DNA of 64,000 nt from Paenactinomyces guangxiensis (GCF_016055185.1 NZ_JAECVR010000001.1:446345-510344), one strand, 5' to 3'; numbered from the stretch's first letter, positions 53,357 through 62,757 are shown. Notes: generated by a model from the letters alone, not told the origin. A program made the numbers and translations.

Positions 53357-54883
53357 ATGGGATACATAGATATTTTAAACCCGTCTACAGGGGAAATGAT
53401 CGGCAGCATGGAGGAAAAAACAAAAGAAGAAGTTACGCTGGCGATGGAACAGGCCCGTGCTGCATTCCCTTCGTGGAAAGAACTTTCTCTTTCCAAACGC
53501 CTCGATTATATGAAACAACTCCGTGAATACCTGGTGGAACACGCAGATGAACTGGTTGAAAAAATTGCATCTGATACCGGAAAAGTTCATATCGAAGCAT
53601 TGATGTCGGAAATTTTTGCTACTGTTGATTTCATCCGCTATTATGAAAAAAATGCGGACTCCATTTTAAAACCGAAAAAAGTCCCCACTCCCCTCGTTCT
53701 GTACGGCAGACACTCCGAAGTACAGTACCGTCCGATAGGGGTCGTTGCAATCATCTCACCATGGAACAATCCCTTTCAACTCTCTTTAGTGCCTGCCATC
53801 ACCGCCTTGACCGCCGGAAATACCGTACTCTTAAAGCCATCGGAAATCACCCCTCTCACCAGCCTGTTGATCGAGGAAATCCTTACAACCGTTTCCTTCC
53901 CGGAAGGAGTGGTGCAGGTGTTACACGGCGGCAAGAAAACGGGGAAACACCTGATCCAGTCCCGACCGGACAAAATCTTCTTCACCGGCAGTGTGGCCAC
54001 CGGCAAAAAGATCATGGCTGCCGCCGCGGAACACTTAATTCCTGTACATCTGGAACTGGGCGGCAAAGATCCCATGATCATTTTCGCTGATGCTGATCTG
54101 GAACGTGCCGCCAATGCGGCGGTATGGGGAGCCTTCACCAATGCCGGCCAATCGTGTATGTCCGTAGAGCGGCTTTACGTGGAGTTTTCCGTCTACGGAG
54201 CTGTCATTTCCAGATTAAAAGAGAAAGCGGAACAACTGCGCATCGGTAACGGCGCAAATGATGATGTCGGCTCGATGACCTCCCCCCGGCAGTTTAAAGT
54301 GGTGCAAGAACATATCGCTGACGCCGTTTCCAAAGGCGCGACTCTCTTATGCGGCGGCAAACAATTGCATGATGACACGCTCCATTTTGAACCTACTGTA
54401 CTGGTGGATGTGAACCACTCCATGAAAATCATGCAGGAGGAGACACTTGGACCTGTGATCGCCATTATGCCATTTTCAAGCGAGGAAGAGGCGGTCCGCC
54501 TGGCCAATGATTCCGTGTACGGATTAAACTGCAGCATTTGGACCCGTGACACAAAAAAAGCGGAGCGAATCAGCCGGCAAATGGAATACGGGAACATCTG
54601 CATCAATGATGTAATGATCAACGCCGCCAATCCCCATCTCCCCTTCGGCGGAATCAAACAGAGCGGTTTCGGCCGTTACCACGGTCCAGAAGGATTGCTC
54701 TCCTTTTGCCACAGTGTTTCGGTGACACATTCCAAGAACAGCCGGGCCAAAGATCTGAACTGGTATCCATACGAGCAGGACCAGCTGGAGGCGATCCGAA
54801 AAATACTGCACACACTCCACGGAAAAAACAAAAAAATCTCGCCGAAAGAGATCAAAGAGTTGTATGAAAAATTAATGAAGTGA
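53357..54883 (+). CDS. NAD(P)-dependent aldehyde dehydrogenase
   Basis: 508 residues from ATG 53357 with AAGGAGG about ten bases upstream. The class signature HLELGGKDPMIIFADADLERAA carries the general-base Glu and NAGQSCMSVERLYVE the nucleophilic Cys. The last 60 residues (KDLNWYPYEQDQLEAIRKIL) form a C-terminal extension of the branch that includes B. subtilis-type aldehyde dehydrogenases of unknown preference. It oxidises aldehydes to acids. Ends in a terminator. Confidence 0.92.
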   Translation: MGYIDILNPSTGEMIGSMEEKTKEEVTLAMEQARAAFPSWKELSLSKRLDYMKQLREYLVEHADELVEKIASDTGKVHIEALMSEIFATVDFIRYYEKNADSILKPKKVPTPLVLYGRHSEVQYRPIGVVAIISPWNNPFQLSLVPAITALTAGNTVLLKPSEITPLTSLLIEEILTTVSFPEGVVQVLHGGKKTGKHLIQSRPDKIFFTGSVATGKKIMAAAAEHLIPVHLELGGKDPMIIFADADLERAANAAVWGAFTNAGQSCMSVERLYVEFSVYGAVISRLKEKAEQLRIGNGANDDVGSMTSPRQFKVVQEHIADAVSKGATLLCGGKQLHDDTLHFEPTVLVDVNHSMKIMQEETLGPVIAIMPFSSEEEAVRLANDSVYGLNCSIWTRDTKKAERISRQMEYGNICINDVMINAANPHLPFGGIKQSGFGRYHGPEGLLSFCHSVSVTHSKNSRAKDLNWYPYEQDQLEAIRKILHTLHGKNKKISPKEIKELYEKLMK

Positions 54884-54916
54884 ACAGTTGTTCAACCGGA
54901 TTCATCACTTGAAAGA

Positions 54917-54953
54917 GAAGGTCCGATGTTTAAACAGATCGGATCTTTTCTTT
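54917..54953 (+). terminator. Terminator of the aldehyde dehydrogenase gene
   Basis: GGTCCGAT and ATCGGATC arms around ten bases, one G-T pair, followed by TTTTC. Confidence 0.75.
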
Positions 54954-55111
54954 CGTGATAGTAATGAACTTACCCCCTGGATCTGCTTCCAAATGAATTA
55001 CCATATTGAACCAACCGGAGCTGAGAACGTTGTATAGCCGCGGCAACGAGAAGGTAAAGTTTTGGAAAAGCACTCATCTGGACGGTTTGGAATGCCTGAA
55101 AGCTACTTTTA

Positions 55112-56548
55112 TCAATAAAACTTGATTTCTTCATAGTCAATATCATGAACCGATTCTGCAATTGAGGTGATCCGCCCTTTGCTTAAGCTTTGTATAAATT
55201 GGATATAATGCATTTGCCATTCCGCCTCAGACTTTTTCTCTCTGACAATGGGGGATGAAAAATCGGGAACATCCCCCCGCAACTCCTCATAAAACACGAT
55301 TTTCGACAGGATCGCCAGTTCCATATCGCCAAAAGTATTAAAAAGCGCCGTATATTCACCGGCAAACAGGCAATCGGCGTTCAGCATATCGATATAATCC
55401 TGCAAGGAATGGAAATTTGCCCGGATGAGTTGGATTTTATCTTCCGTTTCTTGACATTCCCTGATTTTTTCAACTAATAATCGAAACCGGCTGTCACTCA
55501 TTCTGTCCGCTTCTTTAAATGAAACCACAATCGATTTTGGCTTCTCTTCTTTTTCCGTGATGATAACCGTTTGCAGGCTGTTATGGCGTGCGGCATTGAT
55601 CACTCTCTGAATAAGATCATTTGTGCACTGATTGATGTAGCCTGCCATTTGGATGTTCCTTATATTTAAATCGTCCAGTAAGTGATCCACCGCTTTATGA
55701 ACGGCAAAACGGATCCGGGAAGCATCTAAATGAGTGAACAGGCGCTCCAACCGTTTATATTGACAGGTTGAAACATGGACCTGATTAGCCTTACCGCCTG
55801 ATAAAACCGAAAAAACCGCGTTGTTTAACATTAATTGGAATATGTTGAATAATTCGATCCGGTAATCAAATCCGCAGATCCGCCCAAAGTTAACCAACGT
55901 CTGCTGAAGATCCTGTTTGCTGAAAAAACCACAAAATTTTGTTTCCATCTTTAAACGCTCCAAATATTGCCTGATGTAAAAAACACCCTGAATCCGCATG
56001 TCATCAATCGCTAAAGGATAATCAATGCTCGCCATGGTATTATGAGCATCAAAAATAATTTCATATTTATCCAGAAACACAGGCAATGATTCATCAATGG
56101 TCATATGATAGGCATCCACTGCAACATCCAATTTATTGCTTTTGATTTCCCTGTAAAGTTGTTTTGTTTCTTCAAAGCACTGACGAACCACATCCACGCC
56201 TTCTTCATATATCTCTCTGATATGGAAAGTTTTTAAATAAGCAATCGCTTTTTCCGGATCATCAAAACGAAGCATATAAGCGTCTGTGGCATATAAAATA
56301 GAGGCCAGAATCCCTTCCGCAGTTTCAGAGGCAACAGAAGAACTTTCTCCCCGGGTATACCGCCTGATCAAGTTTTTCAGAATCAGCATCCATTCACTTT
56401 GGATATCATAAACTTCCCGGCTGTTCAGCATTCCGGTGCGCAGCCCTTCATTTAGGAGGGAGATTGTATACCGGTTTGGTGACAGCCGGGACTTGTTTAT
56501 TTTTCCCTGTGAAACCAATGCCCGTATTTTGTTTTTCTCCGAGTCCAT
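55112..56548 (-). CDS. DUF6179-like protein
   Basis: 478 residues from ATG 56548, which shares a base with the stop of the upstream gene (TAATG). Nearly all helical, without membrane segments. Conserved-looking stretches: NRYTISLLNEGLRTGMLNSREVYDIQSEW, GILASILYATDAYMLRF and LDVAVDAYHMTIDESLP near the middle; CGFDYRIELFNIFQLMLNNAVFS and PKSIVVSFKEADRMSDSRF towards the end. It resembles a family annotated as DUF6179 in Firmicutes (from memory). It is paired with a DUF6323-like gene. Function unknown. Confidence 0.6.
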   Translation of the reverse strand: MDSEKNKIRALVSQGKINKSRLSPNRYTISLLNEGLRTGMLNSREVYDIQSEWMLILKNLIRRYTRGESSSVASETAEGILASILYATDAYMLRFDDPEKAIAYLKTFHIREIYEEGVDVVRQCFEETKQLYREIKSNKLDVAVDAYHMTIDESLPVFLDKYEIIFDAHNTMASIDYPLAIDDMRIQGVFYIRQYLERLKMETKFCGFFSKQDLQQTLVNFGRICGFDYRIELFNIFQLMLNNAVFSVLSGGKANQVHVSTCQYKRLERLFTHLDASRIRFAVHKAVDHLLDDLNIRNIQMAGYINQCTNDLIQRVINAARHNSLQTVIITEKEEKPKSIVVSFKEADRMSDSRFRLLVEKIRECQETEDKIQLIRANFHSLQDYIDMLNADCLFAGEYTALFNTFGDMELAILSKIVFYEELRGDVPDFSSPIVREKKSEAEWQMHYIQFIQSLSKGRITSIAESVHDIDYEEIKFY

Positions 56549-57018
56549 TACCATCCCTCCCTTTCAGACAAAGACTCCCGCAGTTGCAAATCGTTCCTGA
56601 AATTTTCAGCAAACTCTTCCAGCTTACTTTTCAGCAGGTCCAGGGAACCCCCGCAGTCATCGTCAAAGGTATCCTTCATCAAATGAATCAGCTTCACATC
56701 CCCGATCTGATCTTCAGTTTCATTTTTTAAGTAATAAAAGATTTCGTGTAATTCATTTAGCGTGGAAGCATAATTTTCATCATTGATATATGAAGAAGTA
56801 CAGAAAACCTCAATGAATTCTTTCGTCACTTCAATGCCCAGTTCCACCCGCCCGTAACCGTACAACGCCTGATTTCTGACGGCCATCATGTTTTTTATGT
56901 CTTCCGGGGTTAAAATCAAACCGTATTCCTTCGTCTTTTGATTCAGTTCAAGCAGTTCGGTTATAATGTTTTCCTGTATGACGGAATCTACAGAACGAAA
57001 CATACGGGGCAAAAACAA
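56548..57018 (-). CDS. DUF6323-like protein
   Basis: 156 residues from TTG 57018, six bases after GGGAGGG; other starts upstream lack one. Helical and acidic: NIITELLELNQKTKEYGLILTPEDI, NQALYGYGRVELGIEVTKEFIEVFC, and the C-terminal acidic part (LIHLMKDTFDDDCGGSLDLL). It resembles DUF6323 by length and by coupling to the next gene. The tight TAATG junction suggests a stoichiometric pair with the DUF6179-like protein. Function not known. Confidence 0.6.
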   Translation of the reverse strand: MFLPRMFRSVDSVIQENIITELLELNQKTKEYGLILTPEDIKNMMAVRNQALYGYGRVELGIEVTKEFIEVFCTSSYINDENYASTLNELHEIFYYLKNETEDQIGDVKLIHLMKDTFDDDCGGSLDLLKSKLEEFAENFRNDLQLRESLSEREGW

Positions 57019-57151
57019 GTGAATCCCTCCCTTTTGGGCAAAATAAAAAAAGGTTGACATTTATTTATTTTTGTGTTATGTTAAAAATGGGTATTTATAT
57101 ATTTATTTATATAGTTTATTCCTCTTCCTTCCTATTGTCAAACCTTTTTAG

Positions 57152-57322
57152 ACCTGTTATGATGTTCAAGCGGCTATTGATAAGCTGCACAAGGCTTTCT
57201 TGCTACTCAATAAAGCGTTTATTAATAACGTTCTGCCGGAACCGGCCGTCACCATTCAATTCCATGGGCCCAGAAAACCCCTTTTTGGTAGCACCAGTGT
57301 GGAGAATGCGATAAACCTATAA
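57152..57322 (+). pseudogene. Fragment of a metallopeptidase-like accessory gene
   Basis: 56 codons read ...DVQAAIDKLHKAFLLLNKAFINNVLPEPAVTIQ and then GPRKPLFGSTSVE, a SprT/peptidase-type N-terminal pattern (helix, LPEP, VTIQ). No start codon; a stop stands just before. No metal-binding motif is left. An identity from pattern only, so low certainty. Confidence 0.35.
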
Positions 57323-57340
57323 TAAACGAACAGTAATATC

Positions 57341-57397
57341 AAGAATATTCGTTCCCGTTCATGGAAGGATTCATACTTGCAGGGAACGAATATTCTT
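57341..57397 (+). terminator. Long perfect-stem terminator-like repeat
   Basis: AAGAATATTCGTTCCC and GGGAACGAATATTCTT pair perfectly over 16 bp with a 25-base loop, followed by ATTTATATTTT. It closes the peptidase fragment. Confidence 0.65.
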
Positions 57398-57558
57398 ATT
57401 TATATTTTAAAAAATGAGAGGATATCCCGCCATCATACCGACTGAACCTGTGTTAAACCGGGGATGCAGGAAAGATGAGACCCTATTCCAAGCAAAATCT
57501 TCTAAAAAAGAAGTGACAATTTCATCAGTTTGTTCTATGGAAACGAAGGGGGAAAGTT

Positions 57559-58668
57559 ATGTTAGAAAAGTTAGATCAAATTAATTGGAAAAGCTTAGCC
57601 CATCCTTATGGATCAGCCGAAGATGTCCCGGATTTGATACGCGATTTAACTTCATTGGACGACAAAGTACGTCATGGCGCCTGGATCAGTTTGTATAGCA
57701 GTATTTATTATAATTTGGAAGTTTGTGAAGCAACTGCTCTTGCGGTTCCGTTTCTGCTGGAGCTAATAGAGAGTGAGGCGGTTCCGGAGCGAGATAAGAT
57801 CTTAAACTATCTGGTCGATCTGGCAAATGCGACATGGTATTTCGAACAGGAGTGGGAAGAATCTGAACTGGAAGAAGAATACTATGGAACAGAAATTAAG
57901 CTAAACAAAGAGAAAAATTGGGTAGAAGAAACACGCTTAGCAGTGAAAAAGGGAATACCTATTTATCGAAAGATGTTGACTCATTCAAATCCGAAGATAC
58001 GAAGTGCAGCTGCCTATGTATTGGGGAATATAGGAACTCAAACCGAAGAGGTCTTAAAGCAATTACGCGGTTTATTACATACCGAACAAGAACCATTAGT
58101 TAAAGCAAGTATAATATTAAGTCTAAGTAAGTTAAGAGATCAAAATTCTCAGACTTTAGCTTTTATGAATCAGTTTATTCAAGAAGGATACTCGCTTATC
58201 GGCATAGCATCAGCGATCGCTATCTTACGCTGTGATCCCAACCATCAGAAAGCTATCCGGCTGTTAGTCTTTACCCTAAAAAACGCAGATGAGGAGATGA
58301 TCAATTTATATAAGCAGCTTCCTCCATCCATTGACGTCTGGTTAACCAGGGAAATATTTAAATCTTTTTACTACCTGCCAAAACAACAGAGACTACCATA
58401 TATCCCCGATTTGATTGCTGCCTTTGAAAAAAGCGAATATGGGTATTTAAGTCTTGCCTGGATATTGTTACCTATTGTTTTTGATAAGAAAGAGGCAAAG
58501 CTGTCCGCCCAAGATCTAACAAACGAACAATTCTCTGTTTTGCAGTCGATTGCTAATTTTGATCGTCTTTGGAAAGGCGGGGGTGATTTGATGATAGATT
58601 TAGAAGTGTATGGTCTGCCTAATTTTCGTAATCAAACAGAAGTAAAGGCTTATTTGAATCAGATTTAG
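57559..58668 (+). CDS. HEAT-repeat protein, possible orphan immunity protein
   Basis: 369 residues, fully helical. HEAT-like units are visible: DKVRHGAWISLYSSIYYN, NPKIRSAAAYVLGNIGTQTEEVLKQLRGLL and PLVKASIILSLSKLRDQ. The first half has an insert of acidic residues (ESELEEEYYGTE). No signal peptide. HEAT-repeat proteins of this size commonly serve as immunity partners for secreted polymorphic toxins, but no toxin is adjacent. GAAGGGGGAAAGTT precedes ATG 57559. AT-rich compared with neighbours, so likely acquired. Confidence 0.7.
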   Translation: MLEKLDQINWKSLAHPYGSAEDVPDLIRDLTSLDDKVRHGAWISLYSSIYYNLEVCEATALAVPFLLELIESEAVPERDKILNYLVDLANATWYFEQEWEESELEEEYYGTEIKLNKEKNWVEETRLAVKKGIPIYRKMLTHSNPKIRSAAAYVLGNIGTQTEEVLKQLRGLLHTEQEPLVKASIILSLSKLRDQNSQTLAFMNQFIQEGYSLIGIASAIAILRCDPNHQKAIRLLVFTLKNADEEMINLYKQLPPSIDVWLTREIFKSFYYLPKQQRLPYIPDLIAAFEKSEYGYLSLAWILLPIVFDKKEAKLSAQDLTNEQFSVLQSIANFDRLWKGGGDLMIDLEVYGLPNFRNQTEVKAYLNQI

Positions 58669-58725
58669 CTACAAGTTGTTCAAAAGTACTGACGGGATTC
58701 GAAAGTACGGTAAAATATAAATATT

Positions 58726-58975
58726 ATGAGTAGACATAGATAACGGATCAACAATGGGAAATCATCGAGCCTCTGCCTCCTGTTAAGAAAACAAACATGG
58801 GTAGACCGCCAGCAGAACCTGGAAAGACTTTAAATGGAAGGCTCTACGTCTTGAATACAGACTGCCCTTGGGCCATAAAAGTTTGGTTCGCCAACCACTT
58901 GCTGGCGAAAATTGCAACAATGGACAGAGGACGGTACATGAGATCGCATTTGGCGTGCTCTTCTTTCACAGCTAG
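58726..58975 (+). pseudogene. IS5-family transposase remnant
   Basis: A short frame begins MSRH and breaks with a one-base shift, then continues ITDQQWEIIEPLPPVKKTNMGRPP, TLNGRLYVLNTDCPWA. This is the N-terminal part of IS5-type DDE transposases (TDEQWE...GRPP...LNGIL). The catalytic domain is lost. Ends of the element could not be delimited. Confidence 0.7.
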
Positions 58976-59173
58976 ATGCACAATTGAAAATATCAAGAAA
59001 CAAGGCGGCTCCGAAAGGAGCCTGCCCTGCCCGACACCCCTTTGATATCTTATTGACTGATCATAGAATGTATTATAAAATTATACAGAAAACAGTTTAT
59101 TTTCTAAAAAAAAGCGATGAAGCCCAAGTTCCTATTTTCTTTGATCTTCCTTCTAGTAAAAAGGAGGTACATC

Positions 59174-60427
59174 ATGTTCTTGAAGAAGGCGTTCGCCACG
59201 GGAATATGTTTCTTATCCCTAACCACCTTATCGTACGGGTTTATGACAACATCATCCAAGCAGACTGAAGCGGCCGGCACCTGGGTGCAAGTCTGGGGAG
59301 ATGAATTTAACGGCAACAGCGTCGATGGTTCCAAGTGGAATTTTGAAACCGGCCCCGGTCCCAATAACGAACTCCAACTATATACAACCAACAACGTTCA
59401 TTTTGAAAGCGATCCCAACAATAGCGGAAACAAATATTTGGTCATCGAAGCAAAACGAGAAAACAAAGTATACAATGGCCGAACCTTTAACTATACCTCC
59501 TCAAGACTGAATACCCAAGGCAAATTTGATTTCAAATACGGCAAAATTGAAATGAGAGCCCAACTCCCTCAGGGGCAGGGTATGTGGCCTGCATTTTGGA
59601 TGTTGGGTAGCAACTATGGTCAAGTAGGTTGGCCCAACTGCGGCGAATTGGACATCATGGAATATGTAGGAAAAACCCCTGCCACTGTTTACGGAACCCT
59701 GCATGGTCCCGATTACAACGGTTCGACGGGAATCGGTGCATATCATGACACGCCTAACACCATCAGCACCCAATTCCATACGTATACAGTTGAATGGGAA
59801 CCAGACGTGATTCGGTGGTATGTGGATGGCCAACTGTATCAAGTAAGGACGCCACACGACCTGGACGGGCGCACGTGGGTCTTTGACCATAATTTCTTCA
59901 TCATCCTGAATTTGGCCGTAGGCGGGGATTGGCCCGGTGCTCCGGACAACACCACCATCTTTCCACAAAATTACAAAATTGATTATGTCCGGGTCTATCA
60001 GCGCCAAAACAATGAGTATGAACCCGCTCCCGCGAAAAACTTCATCGCTTTGAAAGCAGCTGCCAACGAAAAATTTGTGACAGTGGACAAGTTTATTGGT
60101 GACCGCAAACTCCGCGCAAACCGCGATGGCGCCAGCGTATGGGAAATGTTTGAAGTGAAGGACCTTGGCAATGGCAAAGTGGCGCTGTTGTCCTCGACCG
60201 ATTACAAATACGTATCCGTCAAACCGGATGGCTCTGTCTACGCCGATAAAGAAACTGTCGGTCTATGGGAAACCTTCCAAGTGGAAACCCAAGCAAACGG
60301 AAAAAAGGCATTAAAAAATCTTGGAAATAATGAGTACTTAAGTGCTGATCTTAACCTAGATTCGGTTCTCGTGGCAAACCGTCCTGTGGCGAGTACGTGG
60401 GAGCAATTTGATTTTGTGCAAAAATAG
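59174..60427 (+). CDS. Secreted GH16 endo-beta-1,3-glucanase (laminarinase) with beta-trefoil module
   Basis: 417 residues from ATG 59174 after AAAAAGGAGGTAC. Signal peptide to about residue 34 (ends SSKQTEAAG). GH16 domain 36-275: QVWGDEFNGNSVDGSKWNFETG, WPNCGELDIMEYVG with the catalytic Glu158, Asp160 and Glu163, and WEPDVIRWYVDGQLY. A fascin-like beta-trefoil (residues 290-417: FIALKAAANEKFVTV, LRANRDGASVWEMF) probably binds glucan. It cuts beta-1,3-glucans or lichenan outside the cell. Lies between IS and recombinase remnants, so probably acquired. Confidence 0.95.
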   Translation: MFLKKAFATGICFLSLTTLSYGFMTTSSKQTEAAGTWVQVWGDEFNGNSVDGSKWNFETGPGPNNELQLYTTNNVHFESDPNNSGNKYLVIEAKRENKVYNGRTFNYTSSRLNTQGKFDFKYGKIEMRAQLPQGQGMWPAFWMLGSNYGQVGWPNCGELDIMEYVGKTPATVYGTLHGPDYNGSTGIGAYHDTPNTISTQFHTYTVEWEPDVIRWYVDGQLYQVRTPHDLDGRTWVFDHNFFIILNLAVGGDWPGAPDNTTIFPQNYKIDYVRVYQRQNNEYEPAPAKNFIALKAAANEKFVTVDKFIGDRKLRANRDGASVWEMFEVKDLGNGKVALLSSTDYKYVSVKPDGSVYADKETVGLWETFQVETQANGKKALKNLGNNEYLSADLNLDSVLVANRPVASTWEQFDFVQK

Positions 60428-60487
60428 GCCAACCCTTCGCCCGTTTTCTTAAATTCCCAGTGCGAGGATCTTCAACAACATCCTATA

Positions 60488-60890
60488 CTAAAGATTTTCA
60501 ATATACGAGGCAACAACATCTTCCGGTGGATTAGTGTAAAGAGCCAAGTACTTTTCTGATCGATGTCCCAAGCGCCGTTCCAACTCATACCGGACATGCC
60601 GGCCAGATAGTCGTTGACCCTTTTTCTGGACAAGGGTTGCACTTTGCCGGTGCGCCGATTGTGAACCCCGACGTCCAATAAGTGTTGTTGCCAGGCTGCC
60701 ACATCCGGGGGAAAAGGGTAGAGATTTTGTCATGGCCATAGCGATCCTGGTAGAACTCTACAAAGCGGCCGAGTTGGAGCCGGACTTTGGCCACCGAACT
60801 TTCCGCCCGGACCCCAATCACCCCCAGATTGAGATAGGCTTCTGTCCAGGCCGTCAAGCTATCCGGAAGGAAGGCTAATTGGTTTTTAAT
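60488..60890 (-). pseudogene. Tyrosine recombinase remnant
   Basis: Read on the minus strand in three frames: LTAWTEAYLNLGVIGVRAESSVAKV, LGRFVEFYQDRYG (core-binding domain), WQQHLLDVGVHNRRTGKVQPLS...KRVNDYLAG, and HVRYELERRLGHRSEKYLALYTNPPEDVVASYIENL at the end. The last part resembles the RHExxRRLGH...Y end of XerC/D-like recombinases. Frameshifts and an internal loss of the catalytic middle make it inactive. Confidence 0.65.
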
Positions 60891-61220
60891 GTTCTGTGGA
60901 GTGATTTAGATTTTTATATAACTAATCGGGTAAAAGTATCTATGATTTTAAAATTTCGCTAGTTATTCGTATATATAGGAGTCACCATATCTTTTTCGGG
61001 CAAAACGTACTCTAAGACATATTTTAGATACAAATTAACCGGCCTCCCGTACACTAAAGGATCGCCGGTTTGTTTTTGCGATTACAAAAAAGGATTTGGT
61101 GATACCTATGCCCGGGTTTTGATTACCGCCATCATGCTGGCTGATGTGCAGGTCCCATGGAAGCAAACAACACCTACCTGAACTTATTTATCCGGGATAT
61201 TAAATGCCAACCCGGTCATA
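60891..61220. other. 330-bp intergenic region without recognised features
   Basis: Contains a small hairpin near 61039-61070 (CCGGC...GCCGG) and short frames without family. Position next to the recombinase remnant suggests leftover of a lost element. Confidence 0.4.
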
Positions 61221-62000
61221 TTACTCAAGCAGGTTTTGTTGCAGATTAGAGATACACCTTTGATTCAGGCCACAAGCGACACGGAGATATTCTTCTACAG
61301 AGCCGTACTTTTTTAAAATATCACCGTAAATCTCATCCAGATATTCACGCCGCACTTCTAACAATGGTTTCATGCGATCAGACGAAATCTGAAACAGGGT
61401 CATCCATCTGATATACCTTTCAATCTTTTTCATGCGCGGTCCGATTAAATCATTTGAGAGCATGTACTCTTCCAAAACCGTTTGGTATGGTACTCCAACC
61501 AGTAACTGAATTAAAGCGGAAATATAACCCGTCCGGTCTTTTCCACCCTTACAGTGGATCAGTACCGGCAAATTCCTTTCATCGGAAATCAAGGTAATGA
61601 CTTGATTGATCTGAGCGGTACATTCAAATGCCATTCTTCGATAGAAATCTTTTATCAGTTTATTAAAATCTATGCTGCCAGACTTCCCTGCCAGCCACTT
61701 TAAAAAATCGATTCTCGATATATCCTGGATTGGGACATGAACCATGTTTGTACCCTGATTATGCGGAAAACGATCCGGCTTTGATTTGCGCTCGCCGGAA
61801 GATCGGAGGTCACAAATCGACTTTAAATTCAATTGTTTCAGTTTTTCTAAATCTTTGCCGGATAATTGTGATAATTCATCGGACCGGAAAAGAACTCCCG
61901 ATTTCATTCTGCGTCCATCGTGTGTTTTTAACCCGCCAATTTCACGAAAATTGTATAGGCGATCAAATCGTTTTACCGGGTCTCTGATCACAGCTGTCAC
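61221..62000 (-). CDS. Tyrosine-protein phosphatase (Y_phosphatase3 type)
   Basis: 259 residues from GTG 62000 with GAGGGA upstream. Catalytic P-loop LIHCKGGKDRTGYIS (C-x5-R) and acid in CDLRSSGERKSKPD. The N-terminus NFREIGGLKTHDGRRMKSGVLFRSDEL is the usual start of this family. It dephosphorylates tyrosine or phosphoinositide-like substrates. Single gene. Confidence 0.92.
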   Translation of the reverse strand: MTAVIRDPVKRFDRLYNFREIGGLKTHDGRRMKSGVLFRSDELSQLSGKDLEKLKQLNLKSICDLRSSGERKSKPDRFPHNQGTNMVHVPIQDISRIDFLKWLAGKSGSIDFNKLIKDFYRRMAFECTAQINQVITLISDERNLPVLIHCKGGKDRTGYISALIQLLVGVPYQTVLEEYMLSNDLIGPRMKKIERYIRWMTLFQISSDRMKPLLEVRREYLDEIYGDILKKYGSVEEYLRVACGLNQRCISNLQQNLLE

Positions 62001-62251
62001 ATTTAGCTCCCTCTTTCATTGATTACTGGGTTCAAAGTCCGGACCTGCCTCTTTTTTATTGCAGCCCGGCAAAGAGTTATCTCTATTTTTCTACAAAATT
62101 TGGGAATCACGTTCCGTTTTCTGTTAAAATAAGAATATACAGAAAAGATAGTTCCCATGATTTTTTATTATATCATTCCTCTAAGTCAGACTTTCCTATC
62201 AGTTTCTGTTTTTGAGTGTGACGCCAAATCCGCGAAGGTGGGGTGATCACC

Positions 62252-62659
62252 TTGGCTCTGTCCAAACATATCTTGACCGCGTCTGTGCTTGTTTTAAACG
62301 ATGATGATGAGATTTTACTGATTAAAAGTCCAAATAGAGGTTGGGAGCTGCCGGGTGGGCAGGTGAAAGAAAAAGAATCGATCCGAGTGGCGGCCATCCG
62401 GGAAGTAAAGTCAAAAACCGGGATCAATATTAAATTAATCAGATTTTGCGGAATTTACCAAAATGTAAGAGCTGGTATCTGTCACACATTCTTTGTCGGG
62501 CAACCGGTCAGTGGCCAACTCTCAACAAGTGATGAAAGTTTGGATGTGGACTACTTTCCGATTGATACTGCACTAAGGCTTGTCACATGGAAAATTTTCA
62601 GGCAGCGGATTCTTTATTGTCTTGACGACAGCAAGCAACCGTTTTTTGTGGAGTTTTGA
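62252..62659 (+). CDS. Nudix-domain protein with degenerate Nudix box
   Basis: 135 residues from TTG 62252 (GTG 62243 is possible). WELPGGQVKEKESIRVAAIREVKSKTGINI keeps G, E, and RE, but the two catalytic Glu of the RExxEExG part are Ser and Lys. Metal binding and hydrolysis are therefore doubtful. It may be a ligand-binding regulator or a decayed enzyme. The fold looks intact otherwise (VLVLNDDDEILLI, FCGIYQNVRAGICHTFFV). The R1 fragment and the tyrS terminator follow. Confidence 0.8.
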   Translation: MALSKHILTASVLVLNDDDEILLIKSPNRGWELPGGQVKEKESIRVAAIREVKSKTGINIKLIRFCGIYQNVRAGICHTFFVGQPVSGQLSTSDESLDVDYFPIDTALRLVTWKIFRQRILYCLDDSKQPFFVEF

Positions 62660-62678
62660 CAGGTGCCCTGTCAGTAGT

Positions 62679-62725
62679 GAGACAGAATTCTGCCTTCCCA
62701 CACTCACACACACTTTCACAGAAAA
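62679..62725 (-). repeat. Fragment of repeat R1
   Basis: GAGACAGAATTCTG and the CACACACTTTCACAGAAAA end match the palindrome side of R1 copies 1 and 2. The other 180 bp are missing. The fragment directly borders the tyrS terminator. Confidence 0.55.
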
Positions 62726-62757
62726 AGCCCGACAACCGGGATGATTGTCAGGCTTTA
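62722..62757 (-). terminator. Terminator of tyrS
   Basis: AAGCCTGACAA and TTGTCGGGCTT arms around nine bases, then TTTTC on the minus strand. Confidence 0.85.

Noticed and set aside
54970..55161. Small gene after the DUF6179-like gene
   Set aside because: It overlaps the 3' end of the larger gene in another frame and lacks a convincing start and family.
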